A DNA stretch of 64,000 bases. It comes from a virus. The stretch is from positions 1 through 64,000 of the IMG/VR virus record IMGVR_UViG_3300033146_003076; one strand, written 5' to 3'. Position numbers and translations under genes: made by a program. The stretch's first letter is position 1; every line of letters begins with the position of its first letter. Below, one piece after another: positions 27,367-35,913 of the stretch. The notes under the pieces were generated by a model. That model had not been told where the DNA came from. It did no database searches and was given only the letters and a program-made list of their open reading frames with translations.

Positions 27367-27708
27367 TTATTTTCCTTGTTCAATTGTTGCTAAATGTTTA
27401 TCAATATTTAATAATGCTATTTCTAAACCTTTAATGTTTTTTGTTAATGCTTCTTTTTCTTTTAACTGTTCAGATTTTTTACTCATTTCAACAAACTTTT
27501 TTACTTCTTCGTCGTCTTCCAAATCCATTACTTTCACAAGTTTTGATTTTGCATCATTTAATTGTGATGTTATTTGATTTTTGTATGCTTTTCTTTCATA
27601 AATATTTTGTTGTAATTCTTGTTCAGTCATTGTTTGTGTTTCCACTATTTCTAAAACATAATTATCTTCTTTTTTCTTTAATGTTGTGTTTACATCTACT
27701 TGTGCCAT
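27367..27708 (-). CDS. Coiled-coil protein, unknown
   Basis: 113 residues, start ATG at 27708 behind GAGGT. Almost entirely helical and charged (Gln/Lys/Glu/Asp), with heptads from about residue 30. Last gene of the leftward block, in front of the GT gene in transcription terms downstream of it. May be a virion or packaging accessory protein; nothing specific recognised. Confidence 0.55.
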   Translation of the reverse strand: MAQVDVNTTLKKKEDNYVLEIVETQTMTEQELQQNIYERKAYKNQITSQLNDAKSKLVKVMDLEDDEEVKKFVEMSKKSEQLKEKEALTKNIKGLEIALLNIDKHLATIEQGK

Positions 27709-27721
27709 TTTTTCTTTTACC

Positions 27722-28804
27722 TCATATCTCCTTATCTTTTTCAGAAAAGATAATTTCTTTTAGGAACTTGTCCCATTTTTTAAAAAATTTGTTTAAGCTC
27801 CAATCAATATTATTACATTTTTTTTGGAGTGTATTGTAAATATCTTTTTGTATTAGTAATGTTTTTGTGTATGATAAAAATTGCATATTATAATACTCTG
27901 ACCCCGGTTCTCCTTCTATTAATATGCCTGGTGGTTGATTTGTCATGGTATTAACTAATGCTGCTTTCTTTGATGTTATTACTGGTGTACCACACATTAA
28001 ACTTTGCATTATACTTGTACAACATGTTTCATCGTATGTGTTTGGGTATACCATTAATACACTTTCTTTCATATGTCTTGCTAGTTCTTCTTGTGGTACA
28101 GTTCCGTGATACACAACCTGTTTCATTTTTTTTGCTCTTGAATATAATTTTTCATATTCATCTTTTTCTCCTGTTGCGTACATATCCATCCCACTAAATA
28201 TGTGTAATTCTGTGTAAGGTATTTTCCTTAATTTTGGAAACATGTCCAGTAATTCTTTTAATCCTCTGTATGGTGCTGATGCGTATATAATTTTCCTGTG
28301 TACTTTTTCTAAGTTCACCATATTAAATATTGTTCCGTCTACTCCTAATGGTATTGGTACAATTTTATTTTTTACTTCTGGAAACTTTGTACAAATGTTT
28401 TCTTTGTGCCATTCTGATACAGAAACAATTTTATCAATTTTGTTTATTGCTTCTCCAATTTTATCCATCGCCGGTGTATCCACAAAATCATGGCACCATA
28501 ATACAACTTTACAGTTATGTTTTTTTATGTCAAAGAAATTAATAAAATATGAATCTCTTAATACTATTAGGATGTCTGGTTTATGATCATATAATCCATC
28601 ATGAACATTTTCTGCAAATTTATATTTAACTCCATTATATTCTTTTTCTTCTATGGTATTACAATATACACTTACATCATTAGTTTTTGCTAAGTGTTTT
28701 GCTAAATGGATTAATACTGTTTCTGTTCCACCCATCCCTTTTATTTTAAGATCGTTTGGACTAAATAATGCTTGTGCTGTTGTTAGGAAAAATATCTTTA
28801 CCAT
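27722..28804 (-). CDS. Family 1/4-type (GT-B) glycosyltransferase
   Basis: 360 residues. N-terminal Rossmann part has GMGGTETVLIHLAKHLAK, the acceptor-side glycine motif of GT4 enzymes. The C-terminal part has KIIYASAPYRGLKELLDMFP, VVYHGTVPQEELARHM and an EX7E-like region YDETCCTSIMQSLMCGTPVI, which binds the nucleotide sugar. Expected to transfer a sugar from an NDP-sugar to a glycan, protein or modified DNA base. Start overlaps the upstream gene's end by 7 nt. Neighbours suggest virion or cell-surface glycosylation, but acceptor is unknown. Confidence 0.85.
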   Translation of the reverse strand: MVKIFFLTTAQALFSPNDLKIKGMGGTETVLIHLAKHLAKTNDVSVYCNTIEEKEYNGVKYKFAENVHDGLYDHKPDILIVLRDSYFINFFDIKKHNCKVVLWCHDFVDTPAMDKIGEAINKIDKIVSVSEWHKENICTKFPEVKNKIVPIPLGVDGTIFNMVNLEKVHRKIIYASAPYRGLKELLDMFPKLRKIPYTELHIFSGMDMYATGEKDEYEKLYSRAKKMKQVVYHGTVPQEELARHMKESVLMVYPNTYDETCCTSIMQSLMCGTPVITSKKAALVNTMTNQPPGILIEGEPGSEYYNMQFLSYTKTLLIQKDIYNTLQKKCNNIDWSLNKFFKKWDKFLKEIIFSEKDKEI

Positions 28805-29469
28805 CCGCTATCCTCCACGCTGGTTACTTTAACATTCTCTTTTTTGATAGGTTCTTCTATGATTTCTTTTTCAGGTTCCTTTTCTTCAACAACTTCTGGT
28901 TCTATTACTTCTTTTTCAAACATTGCTGCTTTTCTTTTTGGTGTTGGAACTTCTTTATCTTTATTCATTTCTTCGATGTCAATTGGTTCATCCATTTTCC
29001 TGTTAATAGTTATTAAACCTTGTTTTTCTAATTCTTTAAGATTATTGACGCTAACTTTTATGTATTCAATTTTACTTATTTTTGTTGGATTTAATGCTTC
29101 TGTCATTCTTGTTAATATTTTTTCTTGTAAATCTAGTTGTCCTCTTATTTCTTTTATTGCTTTAAGTTTTATTGTATCTTCTATTTCAATGTTATCCATC
29201 ATTCTCCATGTGATGTCATTAATTTTTTTAAGTTGATCAGCTGTGTTAAGTATTGGTTCTATTAATTGTTGTTTAACTTTTTCATCTCCTGCAATAATTT
29301 CAGAAGTTTTATTAACAAATTTATTGTATGCTGTTGTAACAGAATTGGCAGTAATGTTCATTTCAAATTCTGTGTTAAGTTTTTCTGCTACCATTGTGTT
29401 TGGCATGTTTAATCCTTTCAGTTCACCCATTCTCATTAACACTTCTGGTTCATATAATTTATCTTCCAT
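28798..29469 (-). CDS. HTH protein, candidate small terminase subunit
   Basis: 223 residues, start ATG at 29469. N-terminus (LMRMGELKGLNMPNTMVAEK followed by ANSVTTAYNKF) looks like a helix-turn-helix; the centre is helical and could oligomerise; the C-terminal 60 residues are highly acidic and disordered (EPEVVEEKEPEKEIIEEPIKK). N-terminal HTH, helical oligomerisation core and flexible tail are the layout of small terminases. No large terminase is in the window, so this is a hypothesis. Confidence 0.45.
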   Translation of the reverse strand: MEDKLYEPEVLMRMGELKGLNMPNTMVAEKLNTEFEMNITANSVTTAYNKFVNKTSEIIAGDEKVKQQLIEPILNTADQLKKINDITWRMMDNIEIEDTIKLKAIKEIRGQLDLQEKILTRMTEALNPTKISKIEYIKVSVNNLKELEKQGLITINRKMDEPIDIEEMNKDKEVPTPKRKAAMFEKEVIEPEVVEEKEPEKEIIEEPIKKENVKVTSVEDSGW

Positions 29470-29490
29470 ATTATTTTCCTCTTTTCCCTA

Positions 29491-29724
29491 TTATTGGTTA
29501 AACCATTTTTTTTCAAGTATATAATAATTTGAACTACTCATTTTCCTTTTGAATACATATCCTTTTTCAATTGCCATTTTACCATAATTTTTTATTGTTG
29601 CCGCTGGAATTTTACTTTTTTCTTCCATCTCTACAGCATTTAATCCTTCTGGATATTTACGCAATAGTTCGCAAATTATATCGACTTTTTCTCTTTTCGT
29701 AAGTAAATGTAGGTTTATCGACAT
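29491..29724 (-). CDS. Small winged-HTH protein
   Basis: 77 residues, ATG at 29724. LTKREKVDIICELLRKYPEG followed by NAVEMEEKSKIPAATIKNYGKMAIEKGYV is a winged helix-turn-helix pattern, with a wing at SSSNYYILEKKW. A DNA-binding regulator is likely. Overlaps the upstream gene by 68 nt, an unusually long overlap. Confidence 0.6.
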   Translation of the reverse strand: MSINLHLLTKREKVDIICELLRKYPEGLNAVEMEEKSKIPAATIKNYGKMAIEKGYVFKRKMSSSNYYILEKKWFNQ

Positions 29725-30019
29725 AGTATACTTTTTGATTTCCTCTTATTCTTTTCTTCACACTTCCTTCTTCAATAAGTTTTGCTAATAGATCCATAAC
29801 ATAAATCACATTTTTTGTTTGTATTAAATTCATTATTTGTGTTAATCCTAAATCACTTGAATCGTATAATACTTTTTTTATTGCTAATTCTCTGTTATGA
29901 ACCCAAATTGTGTGATAATAATTTCCTCTTTTCTGAAGTGCGGGTTCATTTTTATGTTTATTAATATATCTTTTCATATAATAATAATAAGCAATCTTAG
30001 TTATGAATACTCCAGACAT
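29657..30019 (-). CDS. Winged-HTH-like protein
   Basis: 120 residues, ATG at 30019 overlapping the upstream stop. Basic N-terminus, then LGLTQIMNLIQTKNVIYVMDLLAKLIEEGSVKKRIRGNQKVYYV, a winged-helix pattern. Probably binds DNA. Forms a pair with the adjacent wHTH gene. Confidence 0.55.
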   Translation of the reverse strand: MSGVFITKIAYYYYMKRYINKHKNEPALQKRGNYYHTIWVHNRELAIKKVLYDSSDLGLTQIMNLIQTKNVIYVMDLLAKLIEEGSVKKRIRGNQKVYYVDKPTFTYEKRKSRYNLRTIA

Positions 30020-30534
30020 TATATTTTATCTTCATCATCATCAAGATTAACATACAATAATGCTCCAACTGGTCCATCTTCCACACTTAATGAATCCACA
30101 ATAAATTCGTATTCTCTGTTTAAGTTAATAAATTTATCTTTGAATTCTTTACTTAATGCTTTACATAACATCTTTTTTGTATATTCTCTTATCTGTGATA
30201 TTTTACTTAATGTTTTATCTCTTATAATGAGTTTATTTCCTAAGAAGTTTTTCCCATCATATAATGGTTTTGTTAATTCATTTGAACTACTTTCTGTCAT
30301 AAATTTTACAACTTTCTCTCTTATCCTTCTATTTCTTATGGAATATTTTTCTTCTCTCAAATTAACATCTGCTAATACTTCCAACAATTTACTTGATGAA
30401 TATCCTTTGTATGGATTAATTTGATATATTTTTCCTAATTCTTTTTCAGTTTCTTTTTTCACTAATTCATAACCTAATTGTTTTGCCATATCTTTAACTA
30501 ATTCTAATGTTTTATTTACTTTTTCTTTTGCCAT
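30019..30534 (-). CDS. Hypothetical protein, unknown
   Basis: 171 residues from the ATG at 30534, chosen because GAGAGGAAATAAA stands in front; a longer frame to 30576 would overlap the upstream gene. Mixed alpha/beta, basic, with acidic C-terminus (DDDED). No motif recognised. Lies among nuclease and HTH genes. Confidence 0.5.
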   Translation of the reverse strand: MAKEKVNKTLELVKDMAKQLGYELVKKETEKELGKIYQINPYKGYSSSKLLEVLADVNLREEKYSIRNRRIREKVVKFMTESSSNELTKPLYDGKNFLGNKLIIRDKTLSKISQIREYTKKMLCKALSKEFKDKFINLNREYEFIVDSLSVEDGPVGALLYVNLDDDEDKI

Positions 30535-30535
30535 T

Positions 30536-31039
30536 TTATTTCCTCTCATGTATCCCTTTTTCTTCTGGATATACATTTTTTAACATTCTTATTTCTGTAT
30601 CATAATAAAGTCCATGAATATAATCTACTAATTTGTATAGCTTTTTATTAAAACTTCTTTTTGCATATCTTATTTGTGTACTATCTAAAAGATGTTTTAT
30701 CTCGTCGCTGATATTAAGTAGTTCAAATTTAGGTTCTGACTTTGTGTCAACATAAACCTTTGTATCCCAAAATTTATGGTATGAATTAATACATTCAAAT
30801 ACTAAATTTGCCACATCTGTTTTTACATCTTTTACATCTTTTGCATCATATTTTTTTATGTAGTAATGTTTAAGTAAAGAGTGTTTATCTCCCATATCTT
30901 CAAAGAAGTTTTTACATCCACTTTTTATAATAAGGTCTATATTAAAATTCCTTAATACATTATTATCTACTGCTATAATACAACAACTTATTGGTCCAAA
31001 CTTTGCTTCTGCTCCTTTAACTGTTACTAATAGTTTCAT
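30536..31039 (-). CDS. Unknown protein with faint RNase H-like look
   Basis: 167 residues, ATG at 31039. The N-terminus VKGAEAKFGPISCCIIAVDNN has the shape of the first strands of RNase HII (glycine, acidic residue, then hydrophobic strand), and SGCKNFF could follow as the next element. Later acidic residues are not clearly conserved. I therefore only note the resemblance. Overlaps the upstream gene by 4 nt. Confidence 0.4.
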   Translation of the reverse strand: MKLLVTVKGAEAKFGPISCCIIAVDNNVLRNFNIDLIIKSGCKNFFEDMGDKHSLLKHYYIKKYDAKDVKDVKTDVANLVFECINSYHKFWDTKVYVDTKSEPKFELLNISDEIKHLLDSTQIRYAKRSFNKKLYKLVDYIHGLYYDTEIRMLKNVYPEEKGIHERK

Positions 31040-31386
31040 CTTGTTTTCCTCATATCTTCAGGGATCATATTAATTATTCTTGCTGATGATGTTAAGTAGG
31101 TCATTGTCCCTTTAGTACATTTAGCACTGAATGTTATTTTGTTTAATTTAAATAAATGTCCTTCTAAAAATATATCTTTTTTACGTAAATCTTCAAGTGA
31201 TAATACAAACTCTTTTTTACAGTATTTACACCATACTTTAATATTTTTATTATTCTTTCTATAATTAATAACTAATCTACAATGCCTATTTTTCATAGGG
31301 TCAATTTTTTTATCTAACGCCATTTTCTCGTTAAATTGTATTGCTGTTTTGTTTGTGTTTATCTTAAAATATTTTTTCTCAGACAT
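31036..31386 (-). CDS. Small protein with CxxC motif
   Basis: 116 residues, ATG at 31386. Central VWCKYCKKEFVLSLEDLRKK has one CxxC; a second Cys pair is not obvious (single Cys in SAKCTKGT), so a full zinc ribbon is not assured. Flanked by short overlaps with both neighbours (ATGA-type), so it is part of one translation-coupled unit. Confidence 0.5.
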   Translation of the reverse strand: MSEKKYFKINTNKTAIQFNEKMALDKKIDPMKNRHCRLVINYRKNNKNIKVWCKYCKKEFVLSLEDLRKKDIFLEGHLFKLNKITFSAKCTKGTMTYLTSSARIINMIPEDMRKTR

Positions 31387-31825
31387 TTTCTAGTATTTCC
31401 TCTCTTCTTTTTTTGTTTGCATCCACAATCCTAACTTCTAAATTTGGTGGATATTTCTTTTTTTTCTCTTCTAACATTTCAATTGTTTCACTTTTTATTA
31501 CTTCAAATATTATCCCTCTTGTAATGTCTAAAATATCTGCTCTTCCATTATTAATAAATATTGGTTCAACTAAAACATCGTATCCTTTTTTTCTTAATTC
31601 TTTGAATACTTCAAATTTAGTATCTTCGTGCAAATCTGTATTATTTGGATAATAAATGAAATGATTAATATAACTTCCACTTTTGTTTGAAAATCTTATC
31701 AATCTTAATATTTCGTTTTGTTTGAATTGTTTTGTTTCTTTTTTTCTGTTAACCATTCTTTCATAAGATTTTTGTTTAGCAAGTTTTGCTTTTTCTAATC
31801 TTTTGTTGAATAGTTCTTGGTTCAA
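31379..31825 (-). CDS. PD-(D/E)XK nuclease-like protein
   Basis: About 148 residues from a TTG at 31825, chosen because AGGAGG stands 6 nt upstream; the longer frame to 31861 has no such site. N-terminus is basic and helical. The C-terminal half carries HEDTKFEVFKELRKKGYDV (first acidic helix), NNGRADILDI (catalytic Asp) and IIFEVIKSE (E-x-K), the core of PD-(D/E)XK nucleases, matching small archaeal/viral restriction-like nucleases. Likely cuts DNA in recombination, repair or host degradation. Confidence 0.65.
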   Translation of the reverse strand: MNQELFNKRLEKAKLAKQKSYERMVNRKKETKQFKQNEILRLIRFSNKSGSYINHFIYYPNNTDLHEDTKFEVFKELRKKGYDVLVEPIFINNGRADILDITRGIIFEVIKSETIEMLEEKKKKYPPNLEVRIVDANKKRREEILENV

Positions 31826-32460
31826 ATTATTCCTCCTATGTGTCCAACATGGAACGAACAATCTATTGCTACTGTGTATTTGTTTTCTTTCATTACTTTA
31901 AAGAAGAAATATGTGTCCTCTCCAATAATGTTTCCATCAATGTTTTCACATCTGAATGCGAATGAATGTTTTTCTCTTATTAAAGAAGGGATTGTTGTAG
32001 GCATTAAACACATACCTAATCCTGGACAACCACATTCCAAATACTTTTCTTCTTTTTTTACTAATTCAGGATTAATTTTAGTCATAATAGGGATAGAGAT
32101 TTCTTCATTAAAGTTATATGCTACAACTTGTCCTGGTTCTGTTCTACTATTATACCAACCCCCAACAATATCAAATTCAGAGAACATTGCTTTTCTAACA
32201 AAATTTTCTAATTCAATTACATCAAATTGGTGATCAGAATCAATCCACAGTATATAATCACATTTCTTTTTTATTGCTTCATCAACGATCATGTTTCTTG
32301 CTGTATCAACAAAACAGCTATCAATTGTAATAATTTCATAATCATCAAATTTATCTGCAAATAAATCTTTAATGTGTAAGTGTCTTTGTAGTCCCATGAT
32401 TGATGTAACTGCTTGTGTTGGCACTTGTTTATACATTGGTATCCCTATTGCAATTTTCAT
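31822..32460 (-). CDS. Family 2-type (GT-A) glycosyltransferase
   Basis: 212 residues, ATG at 32460. Starts with IAIGIPMYKQVP and has the metal-binding ILWIDSDHQF, the DxD motif of GT-A enzymes, then GGWYNSRTEPG and CGCPGLGMCLMPT before GEDTYFFFKV. Such small GT2-like proteins are widespread in phages. Together with the GT-B gene at 27.7 kb it suggests glycan addition to virions, host surface or DNA. Stop overlaps the TTG start of the nuclease gene. Confidence 0.8.
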   Translation of the reverse strand: MKIAIGIPMYKQVPTQAVTSIMGLQRHLHIKDLFADKFDDYEIITIDSCFVDTARNMIVDEAIKKKCDYILWIDSDHQFDVIELENFVRKAMFSEFDIVGGWYNSRTEPGQVVAYNFNEEISIPIMTKINPELVKKEEKYLECGCPGLGMCLMPTTIPSLIREKHSFAFRCENIDGNIIGEDTYFFFKVMKENKYTVAIDCSFHVGHIGGII

Positions 32461-32462
32461 TT

Positions 32463-32663
32463 TTATTCTTTAATTTCTTGAACTTCTACTGCTTCAACTG
32501 GTCCGTCTTCTTCTGGATTATTTTGTGCTTCTTGTTCTTGTTTTGCTCGTTCAACTAATACTTTATACAATTCTTGATGTTGATTTTGTTTGTATCTTAT
32601 TTCTTCGTTTAAATCAAATAATAATACTTTAATATCTTTTGTTTCTAATTTATTTACGTCCAT
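32463..32663 (-). CDS. Small acidic protein, unknown
   Basis: 66 residues, ATG at 32663 behind GAGGT. Helical N-terminal half, then a tail of Glu/Pro/Val (NNPEEDGPVEAVEVQEIKE). No function recognised. Confidence 0.45.
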   Translation of the reverse strand: MDVNKLETKDIKVLLFDLNEEIRYKQNQHQELYKVLVERAKQEQEAQNNPEEDGPVEAVEVQEIKE

Positions 32664-32685
32664 TTTCTTTTTACCTCACTTGTTT

Positions 32686-33408
32686 TTAATTTTGAATTCC
32701 ACGTTGTAGATCTGATGTGTCTTGGTTTCTTAATGCGAATAATAATTTTTCTGCATTGATTACTTTATCTAATGGTAATGTTTTTAGTATTGTTATACAT
32801 CTTCCTATTGTTTCTTCTTTCATTCCTTTTTTTATGTATGGATTACCTTTTGATACAAGTTCATCTTTTCTATCTTGAATATGTTCTCTTAATTGTTTAC
32901 AAGTCCATCTTTCATCAATACCTTCTTTTTCCAGCATTTCTCTTTCTAATGGATTAAGTCCGTGTTTTTCTAATTCGAAATAATATTCCCAGAAAATACT
33001 TCCATCTTTCTTTTTGTATGGTTTAATTTGTGTTTCTATATTATCTTCTTGAGAATTAATATATTCAATTAATTCTGGTCGTCTATTAATTAATCTCATA
33101 CCTTGCCAGATTCTATCAATTGAAACGAATTGTTTTAAGTCAGGGTGTTGTCTAACTTTATTTAATATATCCTTAATACTTTCTTTTGGAAAATCACTTG
33201 TTATTCCTTTAATCATCATACACAATTTAATTGTATTATTCTGAATTAATTCTACATGTTTATTCCATTCAACAATTATCTTTTCAACAACTTCATTAAT
33301 TTCTGTTGTTGTTATTTCTCTTGTTTGTTTTTTGTTATAAATTACTGCTTCTTTCACTGGTTGTTCTTCGACTATTTGTTGTCCTGTTGTTGGTTGTTCT
33401 TCTTCCAT
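32686..33408 (-). CDS. Helical protein in replication region, unknown
   Basis: 240 residues, ATG at 33408. Gln/Glu/Pro-rich N-terminus, then helical blocks (EINEVVEKIIVEWNKHVELI; SIDRIWQGMRLINRRPELIE). Sits just downstream of the OB-fold gene in the operon, so it may work with the ssDNA-binding protein, for example as recombination mediator. No motif supports this. Confidence 0.45.
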   Translation of the reverse strand: MEEEQPTTGQQIVEEQPVKEAVIYNKKQTREITTTEINEVVEKIIVEWNKHVELIQNNTIKLCMMIKGITSDFPKESIKDILNKVRQHPDLKQFVSIDRIWQGMRLINRRPELIEYINSQEDNIETQIKPYKKKDGSIFWEYYFELEKHGLNPLEREMLEKEGIDERWTCKQLREHIQDRKDELVSKGNPYIKKGMKEETIGRCITILKTLPLDKVINAEKLLFALRNQDTSDLQRGIQN

Positions 33409-33411
33409 TTT

Positions 33412-33975
33412 TTAGTATCCCTCAATTTCCATCCTGACTTCTTTTTGTGCTTTATATAATTTCTTTGTTATTTCTTTTAATGCATCGCACCAATTATCAT
33501 CAAAACTTGCTCCTTTGTTTAATGATGCTAATGCGTATGATTCTGCTATAATCCCACAAGCATTATTGAAAGCCATTCCAAAAGAAAATTTATCTGCTTC
33601 CATTGCTTTATAATCTGGGTTTATTTTTGGTTTGAATGCAGGTTTCTGTGTAATTTGTGTTTCTTCTTTTTTTACTGGCATTGTAACCCCATTGTCTAAA
33701 GTATCTTGTTTATCTGTATCACTACTCATACTAACAGATTCAACTATTGATTCTACGTTTCTAAATATTGTGGGATTTCCATTATATACACTTTCTGTTT
33801 CTTTGTAAACTACTTGAACAGTGCTTCCTACATTTATTTCTATACCCATTTCATAATCCCAACAAGAATATTTATGTCCATCTATTGTGAATTTGATATA
33901 TTTTGCTCCTTTCTTGTTAAGTTTTTCTTCTTTTTCTTGTACAATTCCACTCATTTGTTTTACAATTTGTTCCAT
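33412..33975 (-). CDS. OB-fold ssDNA-binding protein candidate
   Basis: 187 residues, ATG at 33975 with GAGGT upstream. Residues about 7-75 (MSGIVQEKEEKLNKKGAKYI, FTIDGHKYSCWDYE, VQVVYKETES, IFRNVESIVE) follow the strand order of RPA/SSB OB-folds. A flexible linker follows, then a helical C-terminus. Placed among replication genes. Function in coating ssDNA is inferred from the fold pattern. Confidence 0.55.
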   Translation of the reverse strand: MEQIVKQMSGIVQEKEEKLNKKGAKYIKFTIDGHKYSCWDYEMGIEINVGSTVQVVYKETESVYNGNPTIFRNVESIVESVSMSSDTDKQDTLDNGVTMPVKKEETQITQKPAFKPKINPDYKAMEADKFSFGMAFNNACGIIAESYALASLNKGASFDDNWCDALKEITKKLYKAQKEVRMEIEGY

Positions 33976-33987
33976 TTTATTGACCTC

Positions 33988-34308
33988 TTAACCCATATAA
34001 CTTGGGGTTAGTTTATTTTCTTTTTCAACTTTATTTTGATTTTTTATAAAATAATTTGCATCTTTCTTTTCTACTTTAATTTTTCTACTATTTAATTTAC
34101 CATGGTATACTCCTGATAATAAACTCATAGCAAATATTGTTTCCAGTTTTTTCTGATCTTCTGGATCTAATTGTGCTTCAATGTTCCCATAATATTTCCA
34201 GAAATCTTTTATTTTGAATGGTGTTTGTTCCATGTAATCTGTAACAATTTTAGTAAAATCTGTTACATTTTTTAATACAATATACTTCTCTTCTTTTTTC
34301 TTTTCCAT
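33988..34308 (-). CDS. Basic protein at operon start, unknown
   Basis: 106 residues from the ATG at 34308 with TTGAGG upstream; the frame could extend to 34335 but that would start inside the operator. Very Lys-rich, mixed alpha/beta (YIVLKNVTDFTKIVTDYMEQ). First gene after a promoter/operator, followed by the OB-fold protein. Unknown function. Confidence 0.5.
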   Translation of the reverse strand: MEKKKEEKYIVLKNVTDFTKIVTDYMEQTPFKIKDFWKYYGNIEAQLDPEDQKKLETIFAMSLLSGVYHGKLNSRKIKVEKKDANYFIKNQNKVEKENKLTPSYMG

Positions 34309-34315
34309 TTTTGCC

Positions 34316-34362
34316 TCAACTGGTGTCAACACCAACTACATAAATCTCTATCTATATAAATG
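34316..34362 (-). promoter_or_regulatory. Promoter with operator over the start site
   Basis: Read on the minus strand: CATTTATATAG (TATA, 34353-34360) and then, 29 nt downstream centre to centre, the palindrome GTTGGTGTTGACACCAGTTG (34316-34335). The palindrome would cover the transcription start, an ideal position for a repressor. The TATA box overlaps the stop codon of the zinc-ribbon gene. This is the clearest promoter-operator pair in the window. Confidence 0.7.
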
Positions 34363-34654
34363 TTTTGATTTTTTCGGAGTTGGCACAACTTGAGCAAAGG
34401 AATTGTGTAACTTTTATTTTCCTTCCTTTCTTAGTCTCTTCACTATTATATATCTCCCTTACAGTCTTTTTACCACATTTAGGACATATAGAGGGTTTAT
34501 CTTGATTAAATGTGTTGAATATTGTCACATTATAATGTTCTTTTAAACAGTACTTGCATACTTTCACATCTTTATTTTTATATTTTAAACAGTATGTTAA
34601 TGTTTCTTTTCCACAGTTATCACATTTCCTAATAATTGATCCGTGTATTTCCAT
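34352..34654 (-). CDS. Double zinc-ribbon protein
   Basis: 100 residues, ATG at 34654. Three to four CxxC knuckles: CDNC, CKYC, CPKC and CSSC, spaced as two zinc ribbons, with basic residues between. Archaeal viruses often carry such small zinc proteins, likely DNA- or RNA-binding regulators. Its end overlaps the next promoter's TATA box. Confidence 0.65.
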   Translation of the reverse strand: MEIHGSIIRKCDNCGKETLTYCLKYKNKDVKVCKYCLKEHYNVTIFNTFNQDKPSICPKCGKKTVREIYNSEETKKGRKIKVTQFLCSSCANSEKIKTFI

Positions 34655-34657
34655 TTT

Positions 34658-34900
34658 TTATTTCCATGCTTCTCTTATTGTTTTCAGACATTTTGTTAAT
34701 CTTATTAATTCTTTTGCTTGATAATTATTTTTTTTAGTTAGTTTATCTCTTGATACTTTTAATCTATTAAATATCTTTTTACTTATACTTTCTTCTTGTA
34801 TTATTTCTAATAATATTTTAATATCTTTTTTTATATTTTCATCTATTGTTGTGTATTTCAATATTCTTTCTATTTTTCCTTTATTTCTTGCTGTAGTCAT
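34658..34900 (-). CDS. Small basic helical protein, unknown
   Basis: 80 residues from the ATG at 34900. Helical, Lys/Ile-rich (TTIDENIKKDIKILLEIIQEE). The frame could extend upstream into a repeat-rich region, which I consider non-coding. Unknown function. Confidence 0.45.
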   Translation of the reverse strand: MTTARNKGKIERILKYTTIDENIKKDIKILLEIIQEESISKKIFNRLKVSRDKLTKKNNYQAKELIRLTKCLKTIREAWK

Positions 34901-34909
34901 TTTTCTGAA

Positions 34910-35058
34910 AATAAAAACCAAAAGACAAGAGACAATCAAATAAGAGAGAGGGGTTTTTTTTATTGTCTTTTGGTCATCTCTTTATTAAAGAGTATAAAGG
35001 GAAGGATAAGGTAAAGAGGTCTAAACCCTACCCTTCCTGATGATGAATGAGTTTTTTA
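34910..35058 (-). ncRNA. Structured intergenic region, possible small RNA or leader
   Basis: A 150-nt gap after the RNA ligase gene holds three stems on the minus strand: GGAAGG/CCTTCC (about 35036 with 35001), CTCTTTAATAAAGAG (34978-34992) and a long-range ACCAAAAGACAA/TTGTCTTTTGGT pair (34963-34974 with 34916-34927), with a run of eight A/T between. It could be an RNA, a terminator plus leader, or both. Nothing is translated. Only pairing potential supports it. Confidence 0.4.
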
Positions 35059-35060
35059 AA

Positions 35061-35912
35061 TTATATTTTACTTATTCTTGTTTTAAACAATCTTGCTGTT
35101 AATTTACCAATAGCTTTTATTGCTGCTTGACTTTCTACTATTTCTCCTTTTGCTTCTCTTAATACATCTTCCATCATTGCTTTAATGACTTTTCCTGTAT
35201 CTTCAATTTTATCAGTGTTATCTAACTTATCAAGAACATGTGTTAATCTCATTGGAGTGACCCATTCTTCAGCAATTTCTTCTGCTTCTTTTAATATTTT
35301 AAGTTGTTCTGGGTCAACTTCTCGAGGAGTTTTAGTTTCCATGAATTCATTTCTTTTATGTTTTGTAATAACCCTATTACCTCTTTTATCAGTAAATTCT
35401 TCCAAAGGTTTAATCACAATCCCTTCTCTTATTTTATCAGTTCCACAACCCCTTTTCATAGCTACAATTGATGGTGAATCTTTTTCTTTGTTTAATAATT
35501 CTAAACTTGTTGATATTTTTTTATATGGTACAAATTCAAGATTTAACTTATTTGCAACATCTTTAGCATTAGGAACATTTAACCAAGCAGTATCTATTTT
35601 AACTTCAAACACAATAAACATTGGTTCTTTACCATAGGTTCCACTCATGGCTTGTTGCTTTCCACCGTATTGTTCTCCATAAATTGTAACATTTATATCT
35701 TCAAATTGTTCCATAAAACAGTTGTGTAATTCAGTGGTATTAAAAATACTCACAAATGTTTCATATTTACATCCACCAGAATGAAAAAATATAGTGTTGT
35801 TTTTCCACTGGAGTCTTGCTGAAGTACCATGAACCTTTTCCATAGCATAACATTCTTTAAAATTAAAAATTCTATCATCTTTGTACAAATTTTGGATATG
35901 GAGGTAACCCAT
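35061..35912 (-). CDS. RNA ligase (Rnl2-like)
   Basis: 283 residues, ATG at 35912 with GGTGA upstream. Nucleotidyltransferase motifs are present: motif I K26 in MEKVHGTSAR (adenylated lysine), the YGEQYGG region near 80, FEV near 102, motif IV EGIVIKPL (163-170) and motif V ITKHKRNEF with K184/K186. The family joins 3'-OH and 5'-phosphate RNA ends and repairs tRNAs cut by host defence. C-terminal domain is helical, as in Rnl2. With the DHH protein nearby, an RNA repair or decay module is plausible. Confidence 0.85.
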   Translation of the reverse strand: MGYLHIQNLYKDDRIFNFKECYAMEKVHGTSARLQWKNNTIFFHSGGCKYETFVSIFNTTELHNCFMEQFEDINVTIYGEQYGGKQQAMSGTYGKEPMFIVFEVKIDTAWLNVPNAKDVANKLNLEFVPYKKISTSLELLNKEKDSPSIVAMKRGCGTDKIREGIVIKPLEEFTDKRGNRVITKHKRNEFMETKTPREVDPEQLKILKEAEEIAEEWVTPMRLTHVLDKLDNTDKIEDTGKVIKAMMEDVLREAKGEIVESQAAIKAIGKLTARLFKTRISKI

Positions 35913-35913
35913 T

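Noticed and set aside
30536-31039. RNase HII
   Set aside because: Only the N-terminal strand pattern fits; the set of four acidic residues is not visible.
34919-35058. CRISPR-like array
   Set aside because: Repeats are inverted pairs, not regularly spaced direct repeats.
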